DNA of 64,000 bases from Bacteroidales bacterium (GTDB lineage Bacteria; Bacteroidota; Bacteroidia; Bacteroidales; UBA7332). Positions 1-8,511 of the stretch are shown here, one piece after another. Both the position numbers and the translations under genes were made by a program. The stretch spans positions 62,001-126,000 of the forward strand of contig JAQTZA010000005.1 in assembly GCA_028687995.1 (NCBI GenBank). The letters are read 5' to 3'. The number at the start of each line of letters is the position of its first letter. Positions within the stretch are counted from its first letter, which is position 1. A model generated the notes under the pieces. That model was not told the DNA's origin. It saw only the letters and a list, made by a program, of their open reading frames with translations, and made no database searches.

Positions 1-29
1 ATAAAGTAGTTGCTTGATACAATCCAATC

Positions 30-476
30 CTATTTTCGTTTAAAATTGATGTAGCGTGGTTCGCTCGGCACATAGTCTTTTTTGTCCCATAATGTGCTGG
101 TAATCATGAGGTCGGCACTGTATCGATTGCACGCAATCGGCACATTGTGTACACGACATTGGCGTAGCAACATCTGGATATCCGCTTCGTGCGGCTGTGG
201 ATTGAGGTCATCAATCAAAAATATGGCGAGATTTACTTGTTTGCGAACTACCAATGCTGCTATTTCTGCATCACCACCCAGTGGCCCTGAATTCATGCAA
301 GTAATATCGGCTTCTACACCTTTCTCTTTCAATGCTTTTAGTATCAAGCCACCAGTTGTGCCAGTGCAAATCAGTTTGTGCTTCGAAAGCATATCTGCAT
401 TAAAAACAGCCCATTCTACCATGTCTGCTTTTCGTTTGTCGTGTGCAACGAGTGCAATCGTTAGTTGTTTATTCAT
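30..476 (-). CDS. mgsA: methylglyoxal synthase
   Basis: Converts dihydroxyacetone phosphate to methylglyoxal and phosphate, a cytosolic bypass of lower glycolysis used when phosphate is limiting or sugar phosphates pile up. The 148-residue product matches the usual length of the family. It shows the N-terminal ALVAHDKRK stretch, the phosphate-binding TGTTGG at about residues 39-44, SGPLGGD at about 63-69 (the catalytic Asp of the family lies here), and DDLNPQPHEADI followed by CNRYSADL. The ATG start lies about 20 bases below a TAGCTTTG -7 element on the same strand. It is a single gene. Identification is firm. Confidence 0.96.
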   Translation of the reverse strand: MNKQLTIALVAHDKRKADMVEWAVFNADMLSKHKLICTGTTGGLILKALKEKGVEADITCMNSGPLGGDAEIAALVVRKQVNLAIFLIDDLNPQPHEADIQMLLRQCRVHNVPIACNRYSADLMITSTLWDKKDYVPSEPRYINFKRK

Positions 477-496
477 TGTTGTAAGTTTTAGTATTG

Positions 497-504
497 CAAA
501 GCTA
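497..504 (-). promoter_or_regulatory. promoter -7 box of mgsA
   Basis: On the minus strand this reads TAGCTTTG, matching the Bacteroidota -7 consensus TAnnTTTG, about 20 bases upstream of the mgsA start codon. Confidence 0.6.
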
Positions 505-648
505 CTGTTTTTATTAAAAGAATGTAGGTTTTATGACTTCAGTTTTCAGAAAATATTTCCTTTAAATGCTCGTCCAAAAATGTTTATCTGGAGATAAACT
601 ATTCACCGCTCGATTTTTTTTATTCTAAATATCCTCTAATCCATTTGG

Positions 649-939
649 TTACGCCTTTTTCTCTAGATAGCTTTTGATTGCCTCGACATACTCTGCAAAC
701 GCATCGGTTCCTTCGGAAGTGATGCGGCAAGCTGTGCGTGTGCGCTTTCCTAAAAATCCTTTCTCAATTTTGAGGTATCCTGCTGCACTTAATTTTTCCA
801 ATTGTACGCTTATGTTGCCGCCTGTGGCTCCTGTTTTCTCCTTGATAAAAAGAAAATCGGCCTCTTCCACAGAGATCAGGATTGACATGATGGCCAATCT
901 GAGTTCGGAGTGCAATAAAGGATTTAATTCTTTAAACAT
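649..939 (-). CDS. winged-helix transcriptional regulator
   Basis: A 96-residue single-domain winged-helix protein of the MarR/ArsR-like HTH type. An N-terminal helix (FKELNPLLHSELRLAIMSIL) is followed by a recognition-helix region (TGGNISVQLEKLSAAGYL) and a basic wing (KGFLGKRTRTACRIT). Such small proteins are common in Bacteroidota next to a membrane-protein gene. The start codon lies within the 3' end of the preceding gene, overlapping by 8 bases, so the two are very likely co-translated. A perfect palindrome in the shared promoter (1562-1576) is the natural candidate for its own operator. The signal sensed is not evident. Confidence 0.85.
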   Translation of the reverse strand: MFKELNPLLHSELRLAIMSILISVEEADFLFIKEKTGATGGNISVQLEKLSAAGYLKIEKGFLGKRTRTACRITSEGTDAFAEYVEAIKSYLEKKA

Positions 940-1513
940 TTTTTTTTCCTCTTTTATAATTAAGAATATGACCTGGTATAACCATCATGATAAACACGCA
1001 GATTCCGTACGCCAACACTTGTTCGTAACCCAGTAAAATAAAAGGCAATATAAACGAAAGCATACCCAACACTCCGCCGATTACCACCGGTTTGAACTTG
1101 ATGACCAACCCCGTGATGGTGGTTGCGATTCCCAAAAGCAGAATTAGAACAGCTAATACCGGAATTCTGACAAATCCTGCCGCAAAAGAGACGAAAAAAA
1201 CACCAGAACCGACCACGAGCCACACGTTGCTAATCACCCGATCAATGTATGTTTTGTTGTATTTGGGTTTGTCTTTCCTGAATAAATAGAGTAAAGTAAA
1301 TCCAATGACCGGAATTCCCAACCAAACCAGATTGTATAACTGGTTGTGGGTCGTCTTCAGTAGATAGTAAACCACCACCGACACGAGCAGCGTGGTGTAC
1401 CCGAAAATCAGAAACGTCACTCCATTTCCCGCCTTAATTTTTTGCTGAGAATTCTGAATCATTTTCGAAATCAGCTCAAGGCTCTCTTTTTCATTTAAAA
1501 TCTTGTCTTCCAT
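932..1513 (-). CDS. multi-pass membrane protein, unknown function
   Basis: The product is 193 residues long, with a soluble N-terminal helix (about 1-30) followed by roughly five hydrophobic segments (for example VTFLIFGYTTLLVSVVVYYL and VLAVLILLLGIATTITGLVI) and a short basic tail. It overlaps the downstream winged-helix regulator by 8 bases and shares its promoter. Pairs of this kind occur in Bacteroidota, where the membrane protein has no assigned function; I do not recognise a catalytic motif. It is likely an inner-membrane protein whose expression is controlled by its partner. Confidence 0.75.
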   Translation of the reverse strand: MEDKILNEKESLELISKMIQNSQQKIKAGNGVTFLIFGYTTLLVSVVVYYLLKTTHNQLYNLVWLGIPVIGFTLLYLFRKDKPKYNKTYIDRVISNVWLVVGSGVFFVSFAAGFVRIPVLAVLILLLGIATTITGLVIKFKPVVIGGVLGMLSFILPFILLGYEQVLAYGICVFIMMVIPGHILNYKRGKKNV

Positions 1514-1548
1514 AATACATATTTATTTAGTTTGTGAAATATTTTGTG

Positions 1549-1576
1549 CAAATATAAATCAGTTTATATTATAAAC
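1549..1576 (-). promoter_or_regulatory. promoter with palindromic operator for the regulator/membrane-protein pair
   Basis: The minus strand carries TATATTTG at 1549-1556 as the -7 box. Just upstream, at 1562-1576, lies the perfect palindrome GTTTATATTATAAAC, between the -7 and -33 positions. This is where a repressor would block polymerase. Autoregulation by the winged-helix protein at 649-939 is inferred. Confidence 0.55.
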
Positions 1577-1785
1577 CAATTTATTGTGTGGAAGTATTTT
1601 TGGATTAACAATTTTTATGAATAGCGTAATCGCTTGTTATAGAGCGAATCAATGATTTGGATTGAGTTGAACCCCGAAGGGCCAATCACAAATACCAGAT
1701 TGACAGAATACTATTTGATCCCAGATTCCGAGAAACGGAAGGAGAAAAGTCCGAATTATTTTATCGACGTAAAGGGATGTAATTG

Positions 1786-1815
1786 CTCCCTCTCCTTTTG
1801 GAGAGGGTTGGGGAG
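1786..1815. repeat. REP-like GC-rich hairpin in a gene-free stretch
   Basis: The stretch from about 1577 to 1988 has no convincing gene. It holds a perfect hairpin with arms CCCTCTCC (1788-1795) and GGAGAGGG (1800-1807) around a TTTT loop, followed by TTGGGGAG. Short CCCTCTCC-type palindromes of this style recur between genes in Bacteroidota genomes. The two other GC-rich palindromes in this window (about 47.5 and 49.4 kb) are of similar design but different sequence. Open frames over this stretch lack start signals and family resemblance. Confidence 0.5.
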
Positions 1816-1988
1816 CGGTATTTGCGCAAAAAAAGTCTCGCGTAAGGCGTGACAGGACTTTCAAGAATAAACGAAAGGCACGTTTCGATTGATTCAACAC
1901 AAAGTCTTGTGACTTTTGAAAAAATGAGTAAAGCCACACTCTTATCCACTCTTTTATTTGGAGCAGTCGGGTGGTTTTGGCAATTCGG

Positions 1989-2306
1989 TTAGTCTTCGTA
2001 TAGGGTAAGGTAATTGGAAATAATTCTTTCGATATAGATATTGCCAAAAGAATCTATGTTGTAGATAATGTACCAGTTGGTGTGTTTGTTGCGCCGATAG
2101 TTGTGAACTTTATCACCATACTGCTTATGCAGCCTAAATTGTGTATTGAAATGAACTGATTTTGTGTCGAGTGAATCACAAACTTTTCTAATGTCAGCAA
2201 CGTATTCTGAGGCGTGAGCCACCTCCAATGGGTGTTTATTCCAAGTAATTAAGCCTATCAAAATTTCAGTTAAGCTCTCAATTGAAGATTGGCTATAGAA
2301 TACCAC
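1989..2306 (-). CDS. RelE/ParE-family toxin of a type II TA pair
   Basis: A small basic protein of about 105 residues with the RelE/ParE layout: N-terminal strand VVFYSQ, helices carrying SIESLTEIL, a central region of basic residues (HKQYGDKVHNYRRNKHTNW), and the C-terminal strand pair WYIIYNIDSFGNIYIERIISN. Toxins of this family cleave mRNA at the ribosome or poison gyrase. The start is uncertain: a GTG at 2306 overlaps the antitoxin gene by 14 bases and fits the family N-terminus, whereas an in-frame ATG at 2360 would add 18 residues and overlap the antitoxin by 68 bases. It lies directly downstream of its antitoxin. Confidence 0.72.
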   Translation of the reverse strand: MVFYSQSSIESLTEILIGLITWNKHPLEVAHASEYVADIRKVCDSLDTKSVHFNTQFRLHKQYGDKVHNYRRNKHTNWYIIYNIDSFGNIYIERIISNYLTLYED

Positions 2307-2496
2307 TTTTCTTGGAATAACTGTTGATATTCTCGTTAACCTGTTTTTCGAATTCGTCACCGGTTACGTATCCGTCGGGGATAATTCCTTTTTCTACAGG
2401 ATTCTCAAACTCTATACCTTTATGGTAACGGCGTAAGTCGTTTAAAACTTTTTTTCCGTTTCGTGTTGTATCGTCTATTCTGACTATATGTATCAT
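2293..2496 (-). CDS. antitoxin partner of the RelE-type toxin
   Basis: A 67-residue protein immediately upstream of, and overlapping, a RelE-like toxin gene. The N-terminus (MIHIVRIDDTTRNGKKVLNDLRRY) is followed by an acidic, helix-prone C-terminus (GDEFEKQVNENINSYSKKS), the usual arrangement in which the C-terminal tail wraps the toxin. No clear DNA-binding fold can be read. It is called an antitoxin by position, size and the coupled reading frames. A TATATTTG -7 element lies 27 bases upstream. Confidence 0.7.
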   Translation of the reverse strand: MIHIVRIDDTTRNGKKVLNDLRRYHKGIEFENPVEKGIIPDGYVTGDEFEKQVNENINSYSKKSGIL

Positions 2497-2522
2497 ATTT
2501 CTGCACTATATTTTAGACTTCA

Positions 2523-2530
2523 CAAATATA
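2523..2530 (-). promoter_or_regulatory. promoter -7 box of the toxin-antitoxin pair
   Basis: The minus strand reads TATATTTG, matching TAnnTTTG, upstream of the antitoxin start at 2496. Confidence 0.55.
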
Positions 2531-2610
2531 ACGACTTCATTTAAAAATAAGATGTATTTCCGATGAAATTAACCTCCCTTTTCTCTGTTACAGTCTGTGA
2601 AAAAACATAT

Positions 2611-4641
2611 TTACCCCTCAAACGCCCTCCTAAACCCGCATCCACTTTTCCATTCAGAGCAGCCGAAGGCGGTCTTGCCTTTGATGATGGTACCTTTTCC
2701 ACAAAGCGGACAAATCTCAGGTTGAGGTGTTGTGGGAACTGCGGCTTCTGTTTTTTGCGCATCGGGGGTTTTTGGGGGACGAGGCGCACGCTCTTTCTTC
2801 TCTTTGGGAGCGGCTTTTTCTTTCGGGGCAGGTGCGGCGGGTTTCTCTACCACAGTCACAGTGCGGCGACTGGTATCGTTTTTTACTTGCGAAACTACCT
2901 CAGTCACCATCGCTTTCATTTCATCGATGAAAAGGTGCGCTTCGTAAGTCCCTTTTTCAATCTCACGTAGCTTTTTCTCCCACTGTCCAGTCAGTTCTAC
3001 CGATTTGAGCAGCTCCACATCAATGGCACCAATCAGATCGATGCCGGTGGGTGTGGCTATTAGATTTTTCTTCTCTTTGCGAATGTAGTTGCGCTTGAAG
3101 AGTGTCTCGATGATGGCGGCCCGAGTAGAAGGACGTCCGATACCGTTATCTTTCAATGCATCGCGCAGCTCTTCATCGTCCACTTGCTTTCCAGCTGTTT
3201 CCATCGCTCGGAGCAGTGTAGCTTCGGTGTAAGGCTTGGGCGGTTGCGTCCACTTTTCGCCGAGGGTCGGTTCGTGCGGTCCGCTCTCTCCGGCTTCGAA
3301 GGTAGGGAGCAGGCTGTCTTCTTCCTCCTCTTTACCCTCTTTTTCGTCCGGTTTGTCTTTGGCAAACACTACTCGCCATCCTGGTTCGAGAATCTGCTTT
3401 CCATTTACCTTGAATTCGATTTTTTCCACTTCGCCCGTCACGGTGGTGGTCGAAATTTTGCAATCGGGATAAAACGCAGCGATGAATCGTCTAGCAATGA
3501 GGTCGAACACCTTGCGTTCGTCGATATTGAGGTTATTCGGATGCACTCCGGTGGGTATAATGGCGTGGTGATCGGTCACTTTCGTGTTGTCGAACACCTT
3601 CTTCGATTTCGGGATTTTCGCTGCAAGTAGTGGTGCTGTCAGTTCGGCATAATCTTTCAAACCTTGCAACGTGGCTGGAATTTTCGGATAAATATCGTCG
3701 CTCAGAAACGTGGTATCAACACGCGGATAGGTGGTGATTTTCTTTTCGTAAAGCGCCTGAATCAGTTTCAGCGTTTCGTCGGCCGAGAAGCCGAATTTCT
3801 TGTTGCACTCCACCTGAAGCGCCGTCAGGTCGAACAGTCGCGGAGGAGCTTCATTGCCTTTTTTGGTAGTAACATCGGTGACAAAAAAAAGTGAACTGCG
3901 AACTGTTTCTAGAAATTGAGTGCCCTCTTCTACCGAGTTGAATCGCCCTTGTGCAGCTGAGAAAGTGGTATTTCTATAGATGGTCTTCAACTCCCAATAG
4001 GGTTCGGGTTTGAAGTTTGCAATTTCGTGGTGGCGGTTGACGATCAGTGCCAACGTGGGCGTTTGTACCCGTCCGATGGATAATACACTTCTGTTTTTGC
4101 CATATTTCAGAGTGAAAAGTCGGGTGGCGTTCATCCCTAGAAGCCAATCGCCGATGGCTCTAGATAGTCCTGCTTCGTAGAGGCTTCGAAACTCTTCACC
4201 CGAACGCAGTTTTGCAAAACCTTCGCGAATAGATTCCTCGGTGAGCGATGAAATCCAAAGCCGATAGACCGGGCATGAGCATTGTGCCCGTTGCAGCACC
4301 CATTGCTGGATGAGTTCTCCCTCTTGTCCCGCATCACCGCAATTGATCACCATTTCGGCATTCTTTACCAATCCTTCGATGATGTGAAACTGTTTTTCGT
4401 AGCCATCGTTTTCTATTAGGCGAATGCCAAATCGTGGCGGAATCATGGGTAGATGCATAAGCGACCACTGTTTCCATTCAGGCAGGTATTCGTGCGGCTC
4501 TTTGAGCGTGCATAAATGACCGAAAGTCCATGTGATTTGATAGCCGTTACCTTCGATGTATCCGTCTTTGCGATTTGTGGCACCTAATACTTGGGCTATT
4601 TCGCGGGCTACACTTGGTTTTTCGGCTATGCAAACTTTCAT
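2611..4641 (-). CDS. topB: DNA topoisomerase III (type IA)
   Basis: A type IA topoisomerase that passes single strands to decatenate and relax DNA. With the start at MKVCIAEKPSVA the product has 676 residues. A frame extension 22 codons upstream is ignored because the TOPRIM domain begins right at AEKPS. TOPRIM acidic residues appear in CGDAGQEGEL near residue 101-110. SIGRVQTPTLALI is at about 188-200. The active-site tyrosine is Tyr305 in KITTYPRVDT. The C-terminus has a Lys/Pro/Ala-rich linker and one four-cysteine zinc ribbon (CPLCGKG...CGF). GDAGQEGE in place of the more familiar DADREGE is, as far as I recall, normal in Bacteroidota enzymes. It stands alone on the minus strand. Confidence 0.95.
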   Translation of the reverse strand: MKVCIAEKPSVAREIAQVLGATNRKDGYIEGNGYQITWTFGHLCTLKEPHEYLPEWKQWSLMHLPMIPPRFGIRLIENDGYEKQFHIIEGLVKNAEMVINCGDAGQEGELIQQWVLQRAQCSCPVYRLWISSLTEESIREGFAKLRSGEEFRSLYEAGLSRAIGDWLLGMNATRLFTLKYGKNRSVLSIGRVQTPTLALIVNRHHEIANFKPEPYWELKTIYRNTTFSAAQGRFNSVEEGTQFLETVRSSLFFVTDVTTKKGNEAPPRLFDLTALQVECNKKFGFSADETLKLIQALYEKKITTYPRVDTTFLSDDIYPKIPATLQGLKDYAELTAPLLAAKIPKSKKVFDNTKVTDHHAIIPTGVHPNNLNIDERKVFDLIARRFIAAFYPDCKISTTTVTGEVEKIEFKVNGKQILEPGWRVVFAKDKPDEKEGKEEEEDSLLPTFEAGESGPHEPTLGEKWTQPPKPYTEATLLRAMETAGKQVDDEELRDALKDNGIGRPSTRAAIIETLFKRNYIRKEKKNLIATPTGIDLIGAIDVELLKSVELTGQWEKKLREIEKGTYEAHLFIDEMKAMVTEVVSQVKNDTSRRTVTVVEKPAAPAPKEKAAPKEKKERAPRPPKTPDAQKTEAAVPTTPQPEICPLCGKGTIIKGKTAFGCSEWKSGCGFRRAFEG

Positions 4642-4799
4642 GGATGAACTACTTTTAATTTTTGTGGATACAAAAATATCTTTTTTTGTTGGTATTAAAA
4701 AACCCAATTATCAACACATCAAACTATTTCGAGATTAAAATAAATCGTAATAATCTTTAAGTAGCATTACATTCTTATGAAATTTAAAAAAAATAACCA

Positions 4800-4807
4800 T
4801 ATATTTG
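4800..4807 (+). promoter_or_regulatory. promoter -7 box that decides the deaminase start
   Basis: TATATTTG matches TAnnTTTG. Transcription would begin near 4812-4815, downstream of an in-frame ATG at 4777, so that ATG cannot be the start. Usable starts are GTG 4834 or ATG 4864. Confidence 0.5.
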
Positions 4808-4833
4808 TAATAAACTTTAATTTTATAGATGTA

Positions 4834-5313
4834 GTGAGTAGTAAAAATATACATGATGATTTCATGAAAGAGGCTGTACGACTGGCTTCGGAGAACGTTT
4901 TGAATGGAGGAGGTCCATTTGGAGCAATTATTGTAAAAGAGAATAAAATCATTGCAAGAACTGGAAACAGCGTTACTCAAACGAACGATCCAACAGCACA
5001 TGCCGAAGTAAATGCGATCCGTCAAGCTTGTAAAAAACTAAATACCTTCCATTTAGAAGGGTGTACGATTTATTCAAGCTGCGAACCTTGCCCAATGTGC
5101 TTGGCAGCTATCTATTGGGCACGAATTGATCGAGTATTTTTTGGAGCATCACGAGAAGATGCCGCGGATGCAGGATTTGATGATTCATTGATTTACAATG
5201 AGATACCTAAGGATTATAAAGAAAGATTGGTGCCTTTTACTATCATTAAAGGAGAGGAGTTTAAAAGACCATTCTTGTTGTGGGAGAAAAACACCGCAAA
5301 AATTGAATATTAA
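4834..5313 (+). CDS. guanine deaminase-like nucleoside/base deaminase
   Basis: A zinc-dependent deaminase of the cytidine/deoxycytidylate deaminase fold, most like bacterial GuaD, which turns guanine into xanthine. The zinc site is visible as HAEVNAI (His ligand and catalytic Glu) and SSCEPCPMCLA (two Cys ligands). GGGPFGAIIV precedes them as in GuaD. The product has 159 residues if translation begins at GTG 4834, or 149 from ATG 4864. An upstream ATG at 4777 is rejected because the likely -7 box lies inside that extension. The C-terminal FKRPFLLWEKN segment is a GuaD-like tail. Related tRNA adenosine or cytosine deaminases are less likely. Confidence 0.85.
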   Translation: MSSKNIHDDFMKEAVRLASENVLNGGGPFGAIIVKENKIIARTGNSVTQTNDPTAHAEVNAIRQACKKLNTFHLEGCTIYSSCEPCPMCLAAIYWARIDRVFFGASREDAADAGFDDSLIYNEIPKDYKERLVPFTIIKGEEFKRPFLLWEKNTAKIEY

Positions 5314-5394
5314 GGTCGCACTTATTTAAACTTTATATAAGAAAAAATATCATTCTTTTTACCGTTGTTCAGAGGTTGATTGGGATTGTTTTTA

Positions 5395-5402
5395 TAACTT
5401 TG
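5395..5402 (+). promoter_or_regulatory. promoter -7 box of korAB
   Basis: TAACTTTG matches TAnnTTTG, with a TTG about 20 bases upstream (near 5376) as the -33. It leaves a leader of about 100 bases before korA. Confidence 0.55.
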
Positions 5403-5512
5403 CGCAAATTTTGCTTGAAAGGGTAGAATTCTATTTTAAATAGCGAAGAAACCACGAAAAACAATAATTTCAGTTAACCTTATTTTTTGATTTCAAAAAA
5501 CTGTATAACAAA

Positions 5513-7363
5513 ATGACGGTACAACACAAAGTGACAGAGTTGGAGCAGGTTGTCATCCGATTTTCTGGCGATTCTGGCGACGGAATGCAGTTAGTTGGCA
5601 ATATTTTCTCTAACTTATCAGCCACCCTTGGCAATGAGATTTCTACTTTCCCCGATTACCCTGCTGAAATGCGTGCCCCACAAGGAACCTTGAACGGAGT
5701 TTCAGGATTTCAAGTGCAGGTTGGTAAAAGCGTTTTAACGCCTGGTGACCGAGCAGATGTTTTGGTTGCTATGAATCCTGCGGCACTCAAAACCAATGCA
5801 AAATCGCTGCACCCACGATCTATCGTAATTATCGATGAAGATTCTTTCACTGATCGAGATTTAAAGAAAGCTGATTTTCTGACTGATAATCCATTCGAAG
5901 AGTTGAAGATTACGCAAGTACAAGTTGTCTCTTGTCCTATCACTTCGTTGGTGAAAAATAGTCTTGTAGATTCAGGTTTTGATGGCAAGACAATCTTACG
6001 ATCTAAAAATATGTTTGCACTTGGATTGGTGTGTTGGTTGTTTAACCGACCACTAGATAGTGCAATTCCGTTCCTCGAAAAGAAATTTTCGAAAAAACCT
6101 GCTGTTCTTGCTGCAAATGTAAAAGTGTTGAACGATGGTTTCAATTTTGGAGCCAATACTCACGCCTCTATTTCGACGTACCGAATTGAATCTTCGAACG
6201 AACAAGAAAAAGGGATTTATTGCGACGTGAATGGCAATAGTGCTACTGCATTTGGATTGATTGCTGCTGCTGAGCGTGCTAATTTACCACTCTTCCTTGG
6301 AAGTTACCCGATTACTCCCGCTACAGATGTGCTTCACGAATTGGCTAAACACAAAAATCTGGGTGTAAAAGCAATTCAATGTGAAGATGAAATAGCCGCA
6401 GTTTGTTCTGCTATTGGTGCTAGTTTTGCTGGTCATTTGGCTGCTACTTCTACATCAGGTCCGGGTCTTGCGCTGAAAGGCGAAGCGATTGGGTTGGCGG
6501 TGATGACTGAAATTCCTCTTGTTGTAGTGGATGTACAGCGTGGCGGTCCATCAACTGGACTACCTACCAAAACAGAGCAATCGGATCTTTTACAAGCACT
6601 TTATGGTCGAAATGGAGATAGCCCTGCTGTGGTAGTGGCTGCTAAATCACCTCTCGACTGTTTCGATATGGCTTTCAATGCAGCCAAAATTGCATTGGAA
6701 CACATGACTCCCGTTATTTTATTGACTGATGGTTTTATCGCCAACGGATCATCTGCTTGGAAAATTCCAAATATAGATGCTATGCCAGCAATCAAACCTC
6801 CATTCGTAACAGAAGAGATCAAAGAGGGTTGGAAAGCGTATCAACGTAACGAAGAAACTTTGGTTCGTTCTTGGGCGAAACCAGGAATTCCAGGTTTCGA
6901 ACACCGCATCGGTGGTTTAGAAAAGCATTATACTACGAGCGCCATCTCTATGGATGCAGCCAATCACCAAAAAATGACCAATACACGCTACAATAAAATT
7001 GCAAAAGTAGCGCTCGATATTCCGTTACTCGAAATTGAAGGTGATGAAAATGCAGAATTGTTGGTTGTCGGTTGGGGAGGTACTTTCGGCCACCTTCATT
7101 CAGCTGTTAATCAGCTATTAGATGAAGGCAAAAGTGTTGCATATACACATTTCCAATACATTAATCCGCTGCCATCGAACACGGCAGAGGTGTTGAAAAA
7201 ATACAAGAAAATCTTGGTGTGTGAGTTGAACACTGGTCAATTTGCAGGTTATCTTCGTGGAGTCATTCCAGGAGTGAATATTCTGCAATACAACAAAGTG
7301 GAAGGACAACCATTTATGTTGAGTGAATTGGTAGATTGTTTCACAAAAACGATGGAGGCGTAA
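5513..7363 (+). CDS. korA: 2-oxoacid:ferredoxin oxidoreductase, fused gamma-alpha subunit
   Basis: Subunit of the 2-oxoglutarate (or related 2-oxoacid) ferredoxin oxidoreductase, which makes acyl-CoA, CO2 and reduced ferredoxin. The 616 residues start with the gamma domain (IRFSGDSGDGMQLVGNIF, PAEMRAPQGTLNGVSGFQV), then the alpha domain with GSYPITPATDVLHELA, the TPP-contact region EDEIAAV and QRGGPSTGLPTKTEQSD, and a C-terminal transketolase-like domain. The downstream beta subunit starts 3 bases after the stop, so the two form one translational unit. No iron-sulfur cluster domain is fused, which fits the KorA type. Substrate preference (2-oxoglutarate versus 2-oxoisovalerate) cannot be settled from sequence alone. 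Confidence 0.93.
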   Translation: MTVQHKVTELEQVVIRFSGDSGDGMQLVGNIFSNLSATLGNEISTFPDYPAEMRAPQGTLNGVSGFQVQVGKSVLTPGDRADVLVAMNPAALKTNAKSLHPRSIVIIDEDSFTDRDLKKADFLTDNPFEELKITQVQVVSCPITSLVKNSLVDSGFDGKTILRSKNMFALGLVCWLFNRPLDSAIPFLEKKFSKKPAVLAANVKVLNDGFNFGANTHASISTYRIESSNEQEKGIYCDVNGNSATAFGLIAAAERANLPLFLGSYPITPATDVLHELAKHKNLGVKAIQCEDEIAAVCSAIGASFAGHLAATSTSGPGLALKGEAIGLAVMTEIPLVVVDVQRGGPSTGLPTKTEQSDLLQALYGRNGDSPAVVVAAKSPLDCFDMAFNAAKIALEHMTPVILLTDGFIANGSSAWKIPNIDAMPAIKPPFVTEEIKEGWKAYQRNEETLVRSWAKPGIPGFEHRIGGLEKHYTTSAISMDAANHQKMTNTRYNKIAKVALDIPLLEIEGDENAELLVVGWGGTFGHLHSAVNQLLDEGKSVAYTHFQYINPLPSNTAEVLKKYKKILVCELNTGQFAGYLRGVIPGVNILQYNKVEGQPFMLSELVDCFTKTMEA

Positions 7364-7366
7364 ACG

Positions 7367-8380
7367 ATGAGCACAAAACAATATACAGTAGCAGATTTTA
7401 AAAGCGATACGAAAGTAACGTGGTGTCCGGGTTGTGGTGACTTTGCCATCCTGACAGCGTTGCAAAAATCGATGGTAGAATTGGGAATTGAACCTCACGA
7501 AACTGCCGTAATTTCAGGTATCGGATGTTCATCTCGTTTACCTTACTTCATGTCAACTTATGGGTTTCACACCATTCACGGTCGTGGATCGGCAATTGCG
7601 ACTGGCGTGAAAGTGGCAAATCCTCGTCTCTCTGTTTGGCAAATCACCGGCGATGGCGACTGTTTGGCAATCGGTGGAAATCACTTTATCCACGCTGTTC
7701 GTCGGAATGTGAATTTGAACATTATCTTGATGAATAACCGCATCTATGGTTTGACAAAAGGACAATTTTCACCGACCACCGAAAAAGGATTTGTGACTAA
7801 ATCATCTCCATTCGGAACGATTGAAGAGCCATTTGAACCAGCTGAATTAACGTTGGGCGCACGCGGTCAGTTTTTTGCTCGCTCCATCGATGTGGATATG
7901 CCAACTACACAAGAGTGCATGACCACTGCAGCGAAACACGAAGGAGCAGCTGTTGTAGAAGTCCTTCAAAACTGCGTTATTTTTGCTGATGGAATACACG
8001 ATGAGGTTTCTGAAAGAACCACCCGTGCTGAGAAAACGATTATTCTTAGACATGGCGAAAAAATGATTTTCGGAGCCAATCGCGACAAAGGTTTGATGCT
8101 TGACGGTATTAAACTGAAAGTGGTGACTATTGGCGAAAATGGTATCTCAGAAAACGATCTGTTGACACACGATGCTGTAGAATCTGATAACTTCTTACAC
8201 TATAAGTTAGCAATGATGCATCACCAAGGTTTCCCAATGGCATTGGGTGTAATCAGAAATGTGGAAGCGGCTTCTTATGATCAGGAGGTAGAAAGACAGA
8301 TTGCTGAAGTGCAAGCTAAAAAACCAATTCGCAAATTGCAGGATTACTTGCTAAGTGGCGAAACGTGGGAAGTGATCTAA
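7367..8380 (+). CDS. korB: 2-oxoacid:ferredoxin oxidoreductase, beta subunit
   Basis: TPP-binding beta subunit that pairs with the gamma-alpha protein encoded 3 bases upstream. The 337-residue product shows WCPGCGDFAIL at about residues 20-30 (cluster or TPP-loop cysteines), the TPP/Mg motif GDGDCLAIGGNHFIHA with NNRIYGLTKGQFSPTT, and EVLQNCVIFADG further on. The complex is cytosolic and supplies succinyl-CoA and reduced ferredoxin in the reductive or oxidative branch of the TCA cycle in anaerobes. It is followed by a clear terminator. Confidence 0.94.
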   Translation: MSTKQYTVADFKSDTKVTWCPGCGDFAILTALQKSMVELGIEPHETAVISGIGCSSRLPYFMSTYGFHTIHGRGSAIATGVKVANPRLSVWQITGDGDCLAIGGNHFIHAVRRNVNLNIILMNNRIYGLTKGQFSPTTEKGFVTKSSPFGTIEEPFEPAELTLGARGQFFARSIDVDMPTTQECMTTAAKHEGAAVVEVLQNCVIFADGIHDEVSERTTRAEKTIILRHGEKMIFGANRDKGLMLDGIKLKVVTIGENGISENDLLTHDAVESDNFLHYKLAMMHHQGFPMALGVIRNVEAASYDQEVERQIAEVQAKKPIRKLQDYLLSGETWEVI

Positions 8381-8404
8381 TTCCACTTCTATAAATATTT
8401 TTTA

Positions 8405-8436
8405 AAAGACTGTTCTGAAAGGAATGGTCTTTTTTT
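8405..8436 (+). terminator. rho-independent terminator of korAB
   Basis: Arms AAAGACTGTTC (8405-8415) and GAATGGTCTTT (8422-8432) form a hairpin that runs into a T tract. Confidence 0.8.
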
Positions 8437-8457
8437 GTGATTAATGCAAATCTATAT

Positions 8458-8488
8458 TTTGACTCCTTTCAAATAAACGTTATATTTG
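8458..8488 (+). promoter_or_regulatory. promoter of the arabinose-5-phosphate isomerase operon
   Basis: A TTTG at 8458-8461 and TATATTTG at 8481-8488 are separated by 19 bases, the classic Bacteroidota -33/-7 layout. The start codon follows 24 bases later. Confidence 0.7.
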
Positions 8489-8511
8489 TGACTCAAAAAT
8501 AGACCTTAATT

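Noticed and set aside
1649..2047. Open frames on both strands between the membrane-protein gene and the toxin gene
   Set aside because: They run through the CCCTCTCC hairpin, lack family resemblance and good starts, and overlap each other on opposite strands.
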